From assembly GCA_021396245.1 (NCBI GenBank), contig WNYE01000031.1:308747-372746 (forward strand): 64,000 nt of DNA. Direction: 5' to 3'. Source of the DNA: Sporothrix humicola (Eukaryota > Ascomycota > Sordariomycetes > Ophiostomatales > Ophiostomataceae). The notes beneath the pieces are model-generated. The model had not been told where the DNA came from and searched no databases. It saw only the letters and a list, made by a program, of their open reading frames with translations. Position numbers and translations under genes: made by a program. Of this stretch, positions 46,509 to 58,530 are shown piece after piece (the first letter of the stretch is position 1; each line of letters starts with the position of its first letter).

Positions 46509-48257
46509 ATGACACAGACATCCTCCTCGTCTAAACGGCCGCGTACGGAAACCACAACCGACGATACCCGTGCCGAGTGCCCCTTTACGGTCCGCGTCCT
46601 CGACCCACGCGAGAAGGACCTGAAGAACAAGAGCAAGAAGCGCCGGAAGCGGGGTCACAACACCTCCGGCGGCAACCACCCAGATGACGACGATGGCAAC
46701 CGGAAGATCCTGCAACAATGCGCGCCCTTTGAGCCCAAGGGCGACTTCACGACGCACAGCAACATGGACGTCCATTACGTCGTCGAGCCAGCAAAGCAGT
46801 GGGCTGACATGACACGGTATAACAGCTTCGTCCTCAACGGCGTTAAGTACTACTGCGAGGGCTTCATCTACGTCGCAAACGAATCCTCTCTTGAGCGGCA
46901 GAGAACTGGTGCGTCTTCTGCCGCAGCGGCGGCAGCAGCAGCGGCTGGTGCAGGTGCAACCGGCGCAGGAAGTGTTGGTGCACAGAGCGTGGGACCTCGC
47001 AAGCGCTCAGAAGACGACTGGGTGGCGCGCATTCTGGAGATCCGGGCTAGCGACGAGCATCACGTTTATGCGCGCGTCTTTTGGATGTACTGGCCGGACG
47101 AGCTCCCGGCAGGGACACACTACGGAAAACGGCAGGTTCAGGGCCGGCAGCCATACCACGGCTCTTCTGAGCTGATTGCGTCTAATCACAGTAGGTTTAC
47201 TGCATTGGTCCTGGGAGTTGACATGTTTGGTGTGGCTGGAAAACAGAGGCTAACAACATCATAGTGGACATCATCAACGTTGTCAGTGTTACATCAATGG
47301 CACAAGTCAACCACCTTAACGAAGAGAAGGACGACGATGTTCAAAGCGCCCTGTACTGGCGCCAGGCCCTCGACGTGCGCAGTTTCGAGCTTTCTGTGAG
47401 TGTCCCTTGGGTAAATATGGAGTATTTCTGGTGTATTGCATACTAACGAATCTTGCCCCCTCCAGACCATCGAGTCAGTCTGTGACTGCAACCAACCTGC
47501 GAACCCTGACAAAATGCTTGTCGGCTGCGGCGACGACAACTGCGCAAAATGGATCCACGAAGAATGCCTCAAACACTACGCCCTGATGCGTGTATACGAG
47601 CGGCTAGGGCACGACAAGCCACACATCGCGGTCAAGTCAGACATTGTTAAATCCGAAGCCGGCACCGACGACGTGAAGGAACCGTTGAGCCCACGGGAAT
47701 CTGGCGGCGCAGCATCTGCACAGCACTCGATCGACGTCAAGGCGGACACAGTCGAGGTCCAGGGCGCCAGCGATGACGACGATGCAGTCAATAGACGAAC
47801 GAGTGGCCACGGAGGTGACAGTGGCAGAGAATCAAAAGATGTGGCCGTGCGGAGCAAGGCAAAGGCACTGGACGACACGGCGGCTGGCACGCCACCACTT
47901 AAGAGGGAAGTGACGCCGTCCGAATCAGACGCCGGCAAGAAGGGCACTGGCTTGGCCACGCCCACTCCCGCGCCGAATTTGTCAGCGACGCCGGCGTCCA
48001 GAGCCCGGAAGTCGCCAGCGGTGACTGGCAGCACCAAGAAAGCGGCGGCAGGCCGCGCGTTCCCTACGCTGCAGTCGTTTGGCAACAAGAAGAAGCCGTA
48101 CGACAAGCTGTTTGAGGCAAGCCTGCTGCTGACGCCGCTGAATTCGACGGCACCGACGATGATCGAGATCCGGGATCTGCGGCGCAAGGTGGAGGGCGGC
48201 GAGAAGGAATGGCTGGAGCCGGCAGAGTGCCCCGTGTGCGGCTCGGCAATCCGGTAG
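46509..48257 (+). CDS. epr-1: BAH-PHD protein, EPR-1/BP1-like putative H3K27me reader
   Basis: Three exons, 46509-47190, 47265-47395 and 47466-48257, give 534 aa, all with GT-AG introns. Residues 1-90 are basic and disordered. A BAH domain (about 95-265) has FVLNGVKYYCEGFIYVANES, DDWVARILEIRASDEHHVYA, VFWMYWPDELPAG and, across the splice, NHMDIINVVSVTSMAQVNHL. It is followed directly by a PHD finger with Cys277, Cys279, Cys292, Cys297, His302 and Cys305. The last Cys pair (Cys526, Cys529 in ECPVCGSAIR) lies at the very C-terminus after about 220 disordered residues. Small BAH-PHD proteins in Neurospora (EPR-1) and Fusarium (BP1) act downstream of H3K27 methylation in facultative heterochromatin. 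Orthology is inferred from domain order. An upstream in-frame TTG is not used; ATG 46509 has context AAGATGA. Confidence 0.82.
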
Positions 48258-49099
48258 GACCGGTCTCCCGAAGAAGATGAAGCTCTATACGGCGATAACT
48301 TTGACCCTGCTATGGAAATCGCGATTCAGAACCTTCAGGCGTGGGGACCACAGTTTTGTATCCCTATCTGCAATGACTGTTAGATGACGACACCAAAGCA
48401 AAGGCTCTCTTGTTTGTCTTTCCGTTTGACTTCATCTTCTGGCACTCTTGCACGGTTTCTCCATTTATCTCGCTCCGACCTTCATGCAAACTTCTGCATC
48501 TTTCAAAGCGCCTTTCACGCTTGTTTCTTCCTTTTTCTATTCCTATCGGCTCCCTTTACCCCTGATATTTTTATGAAATGGTGTAAAAGTTATCCAGTGT
48601 CTTGACCCCCTAGGGGGTTTTTCCTTTGTTCTTCTTTTTCCATTTCTTTTCCCTTTGTTTTCCGCGGTGGAAGGGTTCTCGTCGTTATGCGTGCTGTTTT
48701 ACTATTATATCTGCATCCATTTTCTTCTAGCTGTCTGCAATTATGGTATTATTTTTCAATGGGATTTCTTTCTGTCTTCTCCCAAGCAACACGTTTATCA
48801 AGCTTTTCAAGTATTCGTCATCTTGTTCATTAAATTTATTTCATTTTACAGATGTTGTGTGTCTGTCTGTTAACCTTCCGCTATGATATAAGCGGGCTCG
48901 AAAGAACAAAAAATAGGGGGCAGCCTCAGATTTGTGCTAGATTTTGACCTCTTTCTCCTTTTTATTTTCCTTACTTATATTCCGTGTCTTCCCAGTTCAA
49001 ATACACAAATATATTTATCAGATTTATTCTTATTACTTTTGTTCATCCACATGATTATATATCGTACACTTTTGAAAAGTCGCCGGCCTCGCTCTCAGT
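48258..49099. other. Convergent intergenic region, BAH-PHD / alg12
   Basis: 842 bp, T-rich on the plus strand, holding both 3' UTRs. It includes a short inverted repeat ccccctagggggt at 48606-48618, a possible terminator-like hairpin. No gene is seen. Confidence 0.5.
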
Positions 49100-51241
49100 C
49101 TATTTCGACGCCTTCTTGACCTTGCCAGCAACAGCAGCGCCATCGCCCTTGACGCGCTGCATGATGTAGATGCGCGGTGCCATCTTTGGGCCAGCCCACC
49201 ATCCACCTGTCAGCGAGCGCACAAACTCGCGCAGACGCGAGACTGTTGCACCGTGACCGACAACGGCCGGTCTTGAACCTTCCTCCTCTTCATCACTGGC
49301 ACTCTTCTGGCCAGGGCGCAGGATCTCAATACCGGCATAGCCCTCAACAACGGCAACAGTGTCCCACTGCGACTGCTGTTGGCCGCTGGCGCTGCCCGTA
49401 GAAGTCGTCACCACAGCCTTGGGGTCCTCGACGAGGACATAGTCGAACTGGGCCCAGAAGGCGGGGTCGCGAAGCACTGAAGGGTCTTCGGTCTTGTCGA
49501 CGATAAGGTGGGGCAGATGGCGCGAAGCTGCGGCGGCGGCGGCAGCTCTGGGCGAGATCTTCTTGGCAGCCGGCAGGACGCGGTCGGCGTTGGCGTCAAA
49601 AGGATCAGTGCCAGCAGCAGCGACCTGACGAGCGAGGGCAGCAGCACGCTGCTCGACGGCGAAACGGTGGCTCAGCAGGGTAGCACCCATGGCCGAGCCG
49701 AACAGAGTAACACCTGTCATGCAAGAGAGCACGTCGGCATGGGCAGACACGACAAACGGAGAGTCAGACGACGACGACGCAACAGTGGAAGCCGCAGTGG
49801 CAGCGGCAACAGCAGCATCAGCCGTTGCCAGGTTGCGCAGGGCTGCCAGAGCCTCGCCACCCGGGTAGTTGAGAGCCGAGATGAGCAGCATAGCAGTGCT
49901 AGCGGCAAAGGTGATGGGTACCGACAGGATAAGCAGGCACCACATCAGCTGGGTGACCGGTCCCGATCCGCCAGCGGCCGAGGCAGGCTTGCCGTCTTTT
50001 TCATTCTTGGCCTGGATGCTGGCATTGCGCTCTTGATGGCGTTGGACACTCTTAGTGAGCTGATCGGCGCCCAGAGCAGCGGCAGCCGTCAATGGTGGCA
50101 CCACGTACAGAACAAAGCGGGCCTCCTTGTGCGGCTGTAGCGAGTAGATGGCGACAAACAAAAGGCTGGGCCAGACGAGAAGCGACGCCGGTCCAGCCGT
50201 GGCGGGGCGACGGAGGGCCAGGGGAATCAGCAGGAAGATGGCCAGAGGGTTAAGCAGCAGCTTCGGCAGCGCGGAAGAGAAGTAGTAGTGCCACGGGCTG
50301 GTGCCCCATTCGCTGGCCTGGCCGTTGACGACGTTGAACCAGAAGCCGTGCAGCTCGGGCCAGTAGGGAATGGGCGGAAAAGTTTGCCAAAAGTACGAGT
50401 CAATGGGCACAGAGAGCGCAAGGGCGACGGCGACAGCCACGGCAACGGTCCGCACAATACGCTCGGCCGTCGCAAGTGGGGCCACAACGAGATACACAGC
50501 AACGGCGGCTAGCAAAAGAGCCACCTCGGCGCGGAAAACAACACCAGCAAAGGCCAGCAGACAGAGAGCCACGCGAATACGGCCGCCGGCGCGGATCTTG
50601 GCCAGGCGAGTCGCACTGGCGCCCTGCGGCGACAGCAGGAACGAAAAGGCCCACGTCGTCAGGAAAAAGGCAAACATGTTGGGCAGTGTGCGCGACGCGT
50701 AGAAAAGCACGTGGAACTGGCTGGCCTGCAGCACGAGATACCAGCGCCCTGTGGACCGGCCGCAAGCAGCACTCAGCGAACGCGACAGCGAGACGAGCGC
50801 ACCGGCATTGGCCAGGCCCAGCACGCCGCGAATGGCCGTCTGAGCAGCAGGGCCGCCCATCAGCGCGCCGATCGAGTTGGCCAGCTGGATCACAGGCTGG
50901 CCAATTCCTGCAAGCAGCACGGCGCCGACAAAGGTGCGCGGGACAGCGCCGGGGAAGGTAAAGTGGTCGTAGCGCTGCTCGAGGCGCAGGCCGGCGCCGC
51001 GGCCGGTGGGCGTTCCATAAACGAGGACATCGTGGGCGGCCTGGATGTTGAATGATTCTTCGACCTTGGTGTAAGGCGCAATGGCGAGGTGGACGAGGAC
51101 CAGTGCTGGAATCAGCAGCGTGAGGAAGAGGTCTGGAAAGACAACATGCAGTTAGTATTGGAGTCGCATGGTGGAATGCAGTTGGGGACATTGGAGGAGC
51201 TCAAGCTTGTGACTCGTGTTGTTCTCACCTGTGTTCTTCAT
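49100..51241 (-). CDS. alg12: Dol-P-Man:Man7GlcNAc2-PP-Dol alpha-1,6-mannosyltransferase (Alg12)
   Basis: An ER multi-spanning GT22 enzyme that adds the eighth mannose to the lipid-linked oligosaccharide for N-glycosylation. There are two exons on the minus strand: 51241-51229 (13 nt, MKNT plus one base) and 51132-49100, with a 96-nt intron (GTGAGA...CAG), giving 681 aa. Conserved blocks after the splice are PYTKVEESFNIQAAHDVLVY, YDHFTFPGAVPRTFVGA, QFHVLFYASRTLPNMFAFFL and, in the centre, LQPHKEARFVLYVVPP. VDSYFWQ-like sequence is present as PIDSYFWQTFPPIPYWPELH. About ten hydrophobic spans are visible. The C-terminal 200 residues (Ala-rich, then VEGYAGIEILRPGQ) are lumenal or cytosolic and poorly conserved. 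The divergent neighbour is Yos1. Confidence 0.92.
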
Positions 51242-52117
51242 GATGGCTGTTTGGCGATAGCTTCCTGATTCCCCCTTTTTGTTGTTGTTGGAAGTTACGG
51301 GAAAAGAAGAAGCAGTAAAAGAAAGAGAAGGAAAGAAACAAACAAATAGAATAGGAAGGAAGGAAGGACGAAAAGAAAAAGAGAACGGAAAGCACGAGGG
51401 GAAGAGGTTGATGCCCAGAAATGCAACACCTCAGGGAAGGCGAGACCCTCTGTCAAGTTCCTCCTGGCCTGCCCAAACCGTCGCCAAACTTGTCGTACAC
51501 GGGAAGGTGAGCTCCAAGGAAGGGGGTCATCTTGGAGCGTGTAGGCCAATCACAGTGGGGTCAGACCCAGCTAAACTCAGGTGTCAGCGGCCCCGTATTT
51601 GCTCGATTACAAAGGGGGTCCAGCACTAAAGTCCTGTGGCGTCACAGTCTCTCGCTGTCCTCCACAGGGCCAATTCGTACAGTACACGGTCCGCGTCTCC
51701 TCGCACGGCCTAGCGTATTTTCGCACAAGCTGCTGCTGTGTCCTTTTCCAGACAGCAAGGCAGCTCTCTAGATTTTAGTGGATCTACCCAGTATGCCAGC
51801 TAAGTAAGCTTTGGAGGGCCCGCGTTTTGTCCTTTTCGGTCTCTTCCACTCTTCCTCTTCTCTTCCTCTCTCCTTTCCCATCGGTGACGACGACGAACCA
51901 CGAACAACGGCGACCACGACACGCCGTTTGACGACAACACCCACAAAAGGCGACTCCATCTGCCCTGCGATCCAGGGCTGATGATGAAATAGAGGCCATC
52001 CACGTCGGAACCCTCAGAAACCGTCCCAGAACAAACCTCCTTTTCCCACGCGACAGCAAATCTTCAACTTTCACACCGACTGCCCTCCTCGCGAGGCGCA
52101 ACCCCCTTTCGTCCACC
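51242..52117. promoter_or_regulatory. Bidirectional promoter region, alg12 / yos1
   Basis: 876 bp between divergent ATGs of two ER/early-secretory genes. A purine-rich tract (51300-51400) lies next to alg12 and a C/T tract (51840-51900) next to yos1. No unfolded-protein-response element is obvious to me. Confidence 0.5.
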
Positions 52118-52514
52118 ATGTATCTCCTGGGGGGTTTTCTTTATGGTACGACAGCAACAGTGTCGCCGACCCGTCTTCTGATAGATAGTTCTTTGCTAAC
52201 CGTCCAGTCTCCGTCCTCCTGATCAATGCGATCGCCATCCTCTCCGAAGACCGCTTCCTGGCGCGCATCGGCCTCTCACCCTCGACCTATGATCCGGCCT
52301 TTGGCCAGCCCGGCGTCGGCGGCGTCAGTCCCGGCGATGCCAGCATCAAGGCCAAGATCATCAACCTGATTGCCAGCGTCCGGACGTTGATGCGGAGTAC
52401 GTTTATTTCCTCTACAATAATTCCTACTAAATTACCACGACAACCACTAACAAACCAGTACCCTTGATTGTCATCAACACGCTGCTCATAGTGTATGAGC
52501 TGGTTCTCGGTTAA
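52118..52514 (+). CDS. yos1: Yos1-like ER-Golgi transport protein (IER3IP1 family)
   Basis: A small membrane protein that associates with Yip1-Yif1 and is needed for ER-to-Golgi vesicle transport. Three exons, 52118-52145, 52208-52396 and 52459-52514, with two 62-nt GT-AG introns, give 90 aa, close to the family length. The protein reads MYLLGGFLY, then VSVLLINAIAILSEDRFLAR (first membrane span and the conserved LSEDRFL), a short polar loop, and IPLIVINTLLIVYELVLG as the second span at the C-terminus. The introns fall inside Val and Ile codons. The gene was found by splicing, because no single frame is long. It shares its upstream region with alg12. Confidence 0.9.
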
Positions 52515-53314
52515 GCGGAGAGAAAAAGAGTTGGAAGTTGGGGAGGATGAGGACGGAAGTCGGGCGTGACGAAAGATAGATTTCGGGGAGGAAGAGAGCC
52601 TAAAAAAGAAGACAATGAACGGAAGACTCGCTACGAACTTGGATGCGAGATCTGGTGTACAACAAGCCTGGAGAGAAGGCAAAAATAAGGACAATGCCAG
52701 GGGTTTTTGTTCCTTGGATGAACGGATTTGGATGGTTACTGGCCAGATGGTCTGCTAGGAGTAGATATCTGGCCATTTTGTGCTGGCAGACGCTTCTGTC
52801 ACAGCACGTGTAACACTACGAACTACACTTTATATAAAAACAACATCATGATAGCATTTTACTGGATTTTTCTAGTTGCTAATGCAAACAGTGGCAATAG
52901 CAGCGAAGAAACGGTAAATATTTTGAAGTGTGCGAGCTATATAGCATGCGTATGTGAATATAGAAGAAAACAATACAAGAAACAGAAGGGCTATTATCAT
53001 TGTAGGCGTAATATAAGGATATGACAAAATAAACAAAAGGCAAAGGACAGGCTCGCTAGTATTCCAACATGTGATATGGCAAAAAAAAAAAAGAGACAAC
53101 ATATGTGTAAAAACAAATAGCTTCAAGCCGAACGTGGGCACGGCCATGCCTCTAAAACAAACAGAAAAGGAAACATAAAGACCAAAATAGGTAGGTAGAG
53201 TATGATAATAGATGGGACATGAGAGGCGAGAGATGAGAGGTGTGTGGGGCGAAGAGTAAGAGGGTATCTGGCAAGAACGAGGAATGAAGAAACAGGGAAT
53301 AGCTCTGAAAAGGA
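52515..53314. other. Convergent intergenic region, yos1 / F-box gene
   Basis: 800 bp, purine-rich or AT-rich on the plus strand, containing the two 3' UTRs. An 11-12 nt A run is near 53080. No gene is seen. Confidence 0.5.
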
Positions 53315-56300
53315 TCACATGACAGCACATTTGCTGCCTTTCTTTTCGCCAGCCTGCATCTCCTGCTGCTGCTGCATTTGCTGCATTTGTTGTTGCATCT
53401 GCTGCTGCTGCATCTGCTGTTGCTGCTGGATGTGGAGCTGCAGCTGCTGCATGGCATATGCCGACGACGAACCGGGACCACCGCCCGGAATAGACGGCAT
53501 GGCCGGATAGTACTGCTGCTGTTGCTGCTGCTGGTGTTGCGGATGTGGGTGCGGCTGGTAGTAACTGCCCGACGAGCCCGGCGCTGGCCCGTGAATGTTG
53601 GGCGGCATGCTCATCATGGCCGTAGTCGCCGTAATGTCCGTCCAGGCACTGCTGGCAGCGTCAAAGTCGCGCTCCTTCTTCTTGCCGCGGCGCCGCGAGG
53701 TTGGTGCTGTCGTAGCCGACATGGCTGACATGGCCACGGACGGCGCAACGCTGCTCTTCTTGGCGCCGCGCCGGCTCTTCTTTGGAACTGCCGTCGCAGC
53801 TGATGAGCCAATCGACTCGGGAGGAGGAAGGGGTGGAAGGGGGACAGAGTTGTCCATCAGCGGCGTCGAAGCCACCTCCTTGCCCTTCTTCTTCTTCTTG
53901 CTGTTGCTGCGCCGCCAGCCACGCTTCTTGGCGTCTGCCATGTTCTTGGCTGCACTGCGCTCAGCCCGACTCTGCTTGCGGTTGAGGCTGGGCTGCCGCG
54001 TGGCGGCGGATGCAGTCGTAGCGTTACCACCGGGCACATTGAAGAAACCGGGTGCAAACGGCAGGATCAGCGGCTTCTGCACGGGAGCAACCGGTGTACC
54101 ACCGCCTGACAGTGTCTCGAGACGCTCGCGCAGCTCGGCATTCCGTTCCTGGGCCTGCGGATGGCGTGGCACAGGTGCAAAGATAATGGGGGCCGGAACA
54201 TCGTCATCGTCGTCATTATTTCCGCCGCTGCCTCCAGGGCCGTCCTGGAAGCGACGACGCCCAGACTTGGAGCTGCTCGGCGGGTCAAAGGCACCGGTGA
54301 CGCCACGTGGAGTGCTGATGATCAGCGGCTGGTCTTCAACAGGAGGGAATGACGGCGATGGCACAATCGGGTTGGAGAAAGCACGTTGGGGTTGCATCTG
54401 AGGTGGCTGAAAGTAGTACTGCGACTGTTGCTGCTGGCCCTGCTGTTGTTGCTGTTGTAGTTGAAGCTGCTGGAACTCTGCAGTGGCATCTTGCATTGGC
54501 TGCGGAAGGGGCTTGTTCATGTTCATGCCCATGTTATCAGACGGCCCAGCAATACCACTGCTCGAGCCAGAAGCAGCTCCCGGAGCAGCAGCGGCAGTGT
54601 TGGGCCGGCCCGTGGAAACCCGCCTACTTTGCCGGTTGCTACCGACAGGCACGCGCGGCACCAGGAAGGAGCCCATGGACAGACGGTTCGGAGAGAGCGG
54701 TGAGACAACCTGCTCGCCAATACTTTGCGTAATTGGTGAAGGAATGTCCTGCGAGACCTCCCGAGTGTGCATCGGGCCGGGGTTGACAGGTGCGGGAACT
54801 GGGGCAGGAGGGTAGGCGGCATTGTATTGGGCGACGGGCGGTGCCGAGTATGGGTAGCTGACCGGGCCCGACGCCATGTTGCTGCTCATCGGCAAGCCGA
54901 GACCGACACCAGACGCGTTTGACACTGATGGTCTTTGCATCGGCCACGTCTGGACGTTGGCAACCGGCTTGGGCACAAAGTTGCCATAGGGGTCTTGCAC
55001 CTGCTCTTGCGGGGGTTGTTGGGTTGGAGGTTGTTGTTGTTGTTGTTGGTATGGCGGCTGCTGAGGTGATGCAAACGTGGCCCATGACGAAGGCCCTGCC
55101 GCTTGCGTGGGAATCTGGATATCGAGCACTGGCGGGCCGCTGGTTGGTGCAGAAGTAGTGGGTGGTTCTTGCTGCTGAGGTGGCTGTAGTTGAGGCTGTG
55201 TCTGCGGTAGTGGCTGCAGCCGTGGCAGAGGCAGGGCTGGTTGCTGAGGAGCGGCCATTGTCGATGCACTCGTTGGCAAAGCGGTGGCAGGCCGCTGCAC
55301 AAGGGCTGGCTGTGGTGATGCAGGCGGGGATGCCTCGTACAGATCACCTGATGGACCAATATCTGATTCGCGTGATACAGGCCGGTTCTCGTTCGACTGG
55401 CTTTCATCGGCGGCCGTTGTGGCTGCCGTCAAGTCCGTATTTGACATACCAAGGGTTGCACTTACGCCTGGTATTGACGGAGCAGTTGTCGTGGCAGTCG
55501 AAGTAGCAGCAGCAGAAGCAGCACTAGTCGTCGAAGGAGCAGCACGGGGAGGGGGTGGTGCCACGGCAGACATGGTCGGCGCAGCTGTTGCCGAAGTAGC
55601 AATGGCAGGGCCAGGACGTGCCACAGGGTGCGACGGTGCAATGACAGGCGGGACATTGTGACGCAAGAAGGCTGGAAGGTCCTGCGGGTCGATATCTTTT
55701 TGGTACGGCGGTGGAGGTGGAACCCAGTTGTCGGCATCGCTTTCGTGTGGGTGTTCACGACGACCGTCAGCACGGCGGTAGACAATGGGAGCTCCGCTTG
55801 ATGTCGTTGCGGGCGGCGGGTTGAGGCGGCGATTCATAGCAGCAGCAGTCGCGGCGCGGCGCAGAGTGACACCGGACCGTGGGCTTGCATGCGAATATGG
55901 AGCGTCAAAGGCCTCAAAGGATTCCTGCTCCTCCTCGTTCATAATGGACTCTGTCTCGGTGCGGTCATTGCTTGCTTCGTCGTTTGCACCAGAGATATCC
56001 GAGTCAGTAGTCATGTCAGATGCTGCGGCAGCGGCGGCGGCGGCAGTGGCCGAGCCAGGAAGTGGCAGGACGGCCTGTGTCCTTGCCGCAGCTCCCAAGG
56101 CCGCTCCCTGCTGGCGGGAGGTGGGAGGAGCTACCATACGACGTGGAACAAGCGGGTCGTCATCGTCTTCGTTTCCGCTGCTGTTTGTAGCATTGCGCAG
56201 TGCTGAAGATGCCGCAGGCCGGGAGCCAGAAGCTTGTGTTGACCGAGCCCCTTGAGAGAATGACGAGGGCAGAGTCGGCATGGCCGGCAAGGGGACCGGT

Positions 56301-58530
56301 GAGCTGTGCGAGCCAATGCCAGCAATAGTGGCGTTGCGCATAAGTGCGCCTGGCTTGCCACGCTTCTGAGCCACGGTTCTCCGTCGTACAATGGCAACTT
56401 CGACATCCAGATCGCGGTGCTCCTCTTCGAGAACCTCAGGTTCTTTAGAGCCAACTTCAATGGTAATCTCGGTGTCCTTGCCGTCGTTGGTGCTGTAATC
56501 AAAGTCGACAAGCAGTAGCCGGCCGCCGTCAATAAAGTCGATGCCGTCTTCATCAGAGCTGATGGGTTGTGGTGGATGGACACCACGGGCACCAACAATC
56601 AGGCGCTCACAAAACGACGAGCTGCCAAAGCCCTCAACCCAGTTGACCATGCTGACACCGGGCAGCTCACCAACAGGGGAGCCGGCAATAAACGTGTTCT
56701 GCTGGCGATCGCACAGAAGCTGCCACTGGGGCACACGCACAGAGGAATCGCTTCCAGACTCTTGTAGACGAGCCGAAGCAGCTCGCATAGACGGGCTGCC
56801 ACTGTTGGCGCGTGACATACTACCGCCGTTGTTTCCGTTGCTTGAGCCGCCATTGCTATTGTCGTTGCCTCCAAGGGCACTGCCTAAAGCTGAACCACCA
56901 CTGCCGCTCATGCCCTCAAATCCACCTGGGGCGCCGGGATCCATGCTTCTATCGTTGTGGTTGTTGCTCGTCGGAACGGCATCAAGATCCTCGGGCACGC
57001 CGTAGAGCCAGATGTCCTTGCCCTGGAAACCGGCCGAGACGAGATCTCCATGGTAAGACGCGGATGGCAATGTGCATGGCAAGAGGCGAGCGGGTGATGC
57101 AGCTGTGGGGATGGGGCCGGTGAAATAGGTGGTACCATTGCGGAGATCGTCGATGCGAACAGCACGGAAAGTCTCGAAACTACGGTCGTAGGCAAACGTC
57201 CAGAATGCCTCTTCACGGCACGAATCCTGCAACAAAACGGCATGGCTGCAGTCGCGGCTGGTGTTGGGAAACAAAATAGAGGTGGTCCATAGGGCGCTGA
57301 TATCCTCGCTGCACATCTGACTGCCTGGGTCGTAATATGGCGCCGTAAGAATGACCGTATTTGGCTGCGCGGTATGAACAGAGGTGCCGAGAATCTGCGT
57401 TCCGTCAAAGGAGAAGGCGAGAGCGTCAACGTGGTCGCACTTGACGGCACGGCGGTCTGTCTCGAGGGCGTCTGGCCGTAAAGACGAGACTTCAATGCCG
57501 CCTTCATAGGCCGCAGCAAGAACAGAACCGCATGGACTCAGTGCGATAGCACGTGGGCTGTGGTCGAGAATAATGGATCGAACGCGGCGAGGTGGGCTCT
57601 TTTGTAAGTCGTACAGATCCACCTGCATCTCGGTGAGCAGAACGGCCAGCATCGAGGCATCGTCGCGGATACATGTTGCAGCCGGCCTCCGCAGAACTTT
57701 CAGTTCACGGACAACTTCGATGCCATGTGGTGCCGAGGCACGGCGCACGTTCAAAACATAGATGCGGGACGAGTTGTACGCAAGCAGGTGGTGGCCGCGG
57801 GGCGAGGCCTGGAACTGCATGCCCTCGCCGCCGGGTGCAGAAGAAGACGATATAGAGTTGCTGACGAGTCGGACAAGTGTTCGGCTGGGCCGCAAGTAGG
57901 CATCGAAGCGGCACCGTTTGACCTGGCGAGCAAACGCACGGCGCAGGTCGGCGAGCAGGCGGTCATGGCGTTCCTGCTGGTCGGCGGCGGTCGTGCTGGC
58001 ATCCTGTGTGGTCTGTTGCAGTGATCGGAAGCGGTTGAAGAGCGACTTGTAGTTCGCAGCGACGTAAGACGGCGTTCGGGCGAGATGATGTGCGTAGAGA
58101 TGGGCTTGCTGGGAGACGGCGCGCCATTTGGAGTTGAGTAGGACGAGGGAGGCGAAAGAGTTGGAGTCGGTTGCGAGGAGGATTCTAGATTGTTAGGAAC
58201 AGGGACAGGAACAGGAAAGGGAGGAGAGGGGAGGGGGAGAGGAAAGGAGCCATGACGGCAAGTCAAGACGTACTGTTGGATGATCTCGTCGGGGAGACGT
58301 TCAAAGGGAGGTAAGGCTGTCATTTTGCTGAGTGGAGGTTTATCGATGCTGCTGCGGCTGGCAACAGACACAAACGAGTCTGGCGACAATGGTGACGAAG
58401 GAGAAGCGGCCCTGCTGTCGCCGTTGTTATTGTTGTCGTCGTCGCCGCCGCTAAGAAAGACCGGCGGCTTCTCCGTTGAGGACCGCGGCTGGGGCGGCGG
58501 CGCGTCGGGGGCTTCGTCGCCGGCGGCCAT
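53315..58530 (-). CDS. Large F-box protein with beta-propeller-like region and C-terminal CaaX box
   Basis: Two exons on the minus strand: 58530-58274 and 58184-53315, with an 89-nt intron (GTACGT...CTAG), give about 1708 aa. Start MAAGDEAPD at 58530 has a perfect context (GCCATGG). The F-box (about 73-120) is FERLPDEIIQQ spliced to ILLATDSNSFASLVLLNSKW, so the intron lies inside the domain. Residues about 190-520 look like degenerate WD repeats (AYNSSRIYVLNVRR, IALSPCGSVLAAAYEGG, VDALAFSFDGTQILGTS). The rest is mostly disordered and rich in Pro, Gln, Ala and Ser, with Gln runs near the end. It ends KKGSKCAVM. CAVM fits CaaX, and Met favours farnesylation. The probable role is a substrate adaptor of an SCF ubiquitin ligase, perhaps membrane-tethered. 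The substrate is unknown. A shorter start at Met70 (58323) is possible. Confidence 0.82.
53353..53445. repeat. CTG/CAG-rich imperfect microsatellite (coding, poly-Gln)
   Basis: Interrupted CTG triplets on the plus strand encode Gln/Met-rich repeats in the tail of the F-box protein. Similar Gln-coding tracts occur at 53514-53541 and 54424-54460. All keep frame. Confidence 0.8.
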
